DNA of 64,000 bases from Phoenix dactylifera (lineage: Eukaryota > Streptophyta > Magnoliopsida > Arecales > Arecaceae): contig NC_052404.1 of the NCBI RefSeq assembly GCF_009389715.1, positions 12,267,756 through 12,331,755 on the forward strand, given 5' to 3'. A program made the position numbers and the translations under genes. Under the pieces are notes generated by a model, which saw only the letters and a program-made list of their open reading frames with translations, had not been told where the DNA came from and ran no database searches. Every line of letters begins with the position of its first letter. Positions within the stretch are counted from its first letter, which is position 1. This document shows, one piece after another, positions 63,409 through 64,000 of the stretch.

Positions 63409-64000
63409 CACTATAGTAAAATTGGGAAAAGCCGACATTTTTTTGCCGACGCTATTTACAAGCGTCGGGAAAAAACACCCCAGGCACAAATATCCTCACG
63501 CTTCAAAGAAGCGTCGGTGGCCTCCTCTCCTCCTCTCCAAATACGATCCCCCCCCTCCGATTGAGCCCTAGGCTGGCCTCCTTTTCCGCCTCTCCGCCTC
63601 CCCGAATACCCACCTGATCGAGCCCTAGCTAGCCCTCCTCTCTGGCACAAGCTCTGCCTCCGCCCTCAAGCCTCCTCCCTCCTCTCCGGCGTCGACCGAC
63701 CGCCCTCGAGCGAGCTTCACCTCCGACCGAGGATCTTCCCGAGGATCTTCTCCTCGTCCCTCCTCTCCGGCTCCGACCGATTGGCCCTCAAGCGTTGATC
63801 GAGCTTCGCCTCCGCCCGAGGATCTTCTCCTTATTCTTTGGAAGCGCCGATTCGAGGTATGCCCCCTCCCTCTTTGGTTTCTGCTATCTTTTGATCTTTC
63901 CTGCTCGGTTCCGCTTTATAGTCATCTTCCTAGTTTGTGTTCTGATGAAACTGTTGCGTGCCATGCCTCAGTGTAGTCATCTTCCTAGCTATCTTTTATG
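63409..64000 (+). mobile_element. CACTA (En/Spm)-type transposon end, running out of the window
   Basis: The sequence starts CACTATAGTAAAATTGGG at 63409, matching the CACTA rule for En/Spm-type terminal repeats. Subterminal GCCGACGCT / AGCGTCGGG motifs follow, forming a perfect 8-bp hairpin stem at about 63446-63468, and the GCGTCGG core recurs near 63511. Multiple inverted subterminal motifs are typical of this superfamily. The following 400 bp are CT- and GC-rich with a possible splice donor (GAG-GTATG, about 63858). The other end is beyond base 64000, so it may instead be a non-autonomous copy or a gene fragment next to a MITE. Confidence 0.55.

Overview
This is a nuclear genome segment from a flowering plant, most likely a monocot. 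Genes are split by GT-AG introns, there are no operons, and three of the coding regions are very GC-rich next to AT-rich, repeat-filled spacers. The retroelement types (a Tekay/Del-like solo LTR, a Tat-like gypsy derivative, TRIMs, a CACTA end) and the long TA, GA and TC microsatellites fit a mid-sized monocot such as a palm. That narrower guess is a resemblance judged from memory and is not proven here.

Five genes look functional. (1) 1-3669 (+) is the 3' part of an SR-rich splicing cofactor of the SRRM1 type; its N-terminal PWI end lies outside the window. (2) 16219-17163 (-) is an intronless type-I AT-hook/PPC (AHL) DNA-binding protein whose expected start ATG reads CTG. (3) 39398-44242 (+) is an eight-exon thylakoid lumen pentapeptide-repeat protein of the TL15 (At2g44920) type. 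(4) 46679-48621 (-) is a two-exon Fringe-like GT31/DUF604 glycosyltransferase. (5) 58123-58977 (-) is an intronless SUPERMAN-type C2H2 zinc finger with a C-terminal EAR repression motif. They share no pathway; this is ordinary plant gene spacing.

Two decayed genes are recognisable. A PTAC16-like pseudogene (about 8060-9805, +) has several frameshifts and a tiny poly(A) insertion flanked by a 15-bp target duplication. A receiver-domain remnant, probably from an ethylene receptor (36549-37010, -), has a frame break where the phospho-acceptor Asp should be.

The spacers hold most of the structure: a TRIM at 14588-14868; a 5-kb pol-less Tat-like LTR element at 19249-24217 with gag on the minus strand and a gypsy-type extra ORF on the plus strand; a hAT-like element at 27119-27684 with an 8-bp target duplication, inserted in a ~110-bp tandem array; a 3.3-kb solo LTR at 28784-32056 with a GTATC duplication; a second TRIM at 54613-55055 with CACCA duplications; LINE RNase H fragments; a 295-bp near-perfect tandem duplication at 37418-38007; and a CACTA-type terminus at 63409 that runs out of the window.

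I found no wholly new biological system. The most informative observations are the duplicated splice acceptor in the SR gene, the missing AHL start codon, the insertion scars, and the complete small elements with their target-site duplications. All coordinates and splice sites were read by eye.
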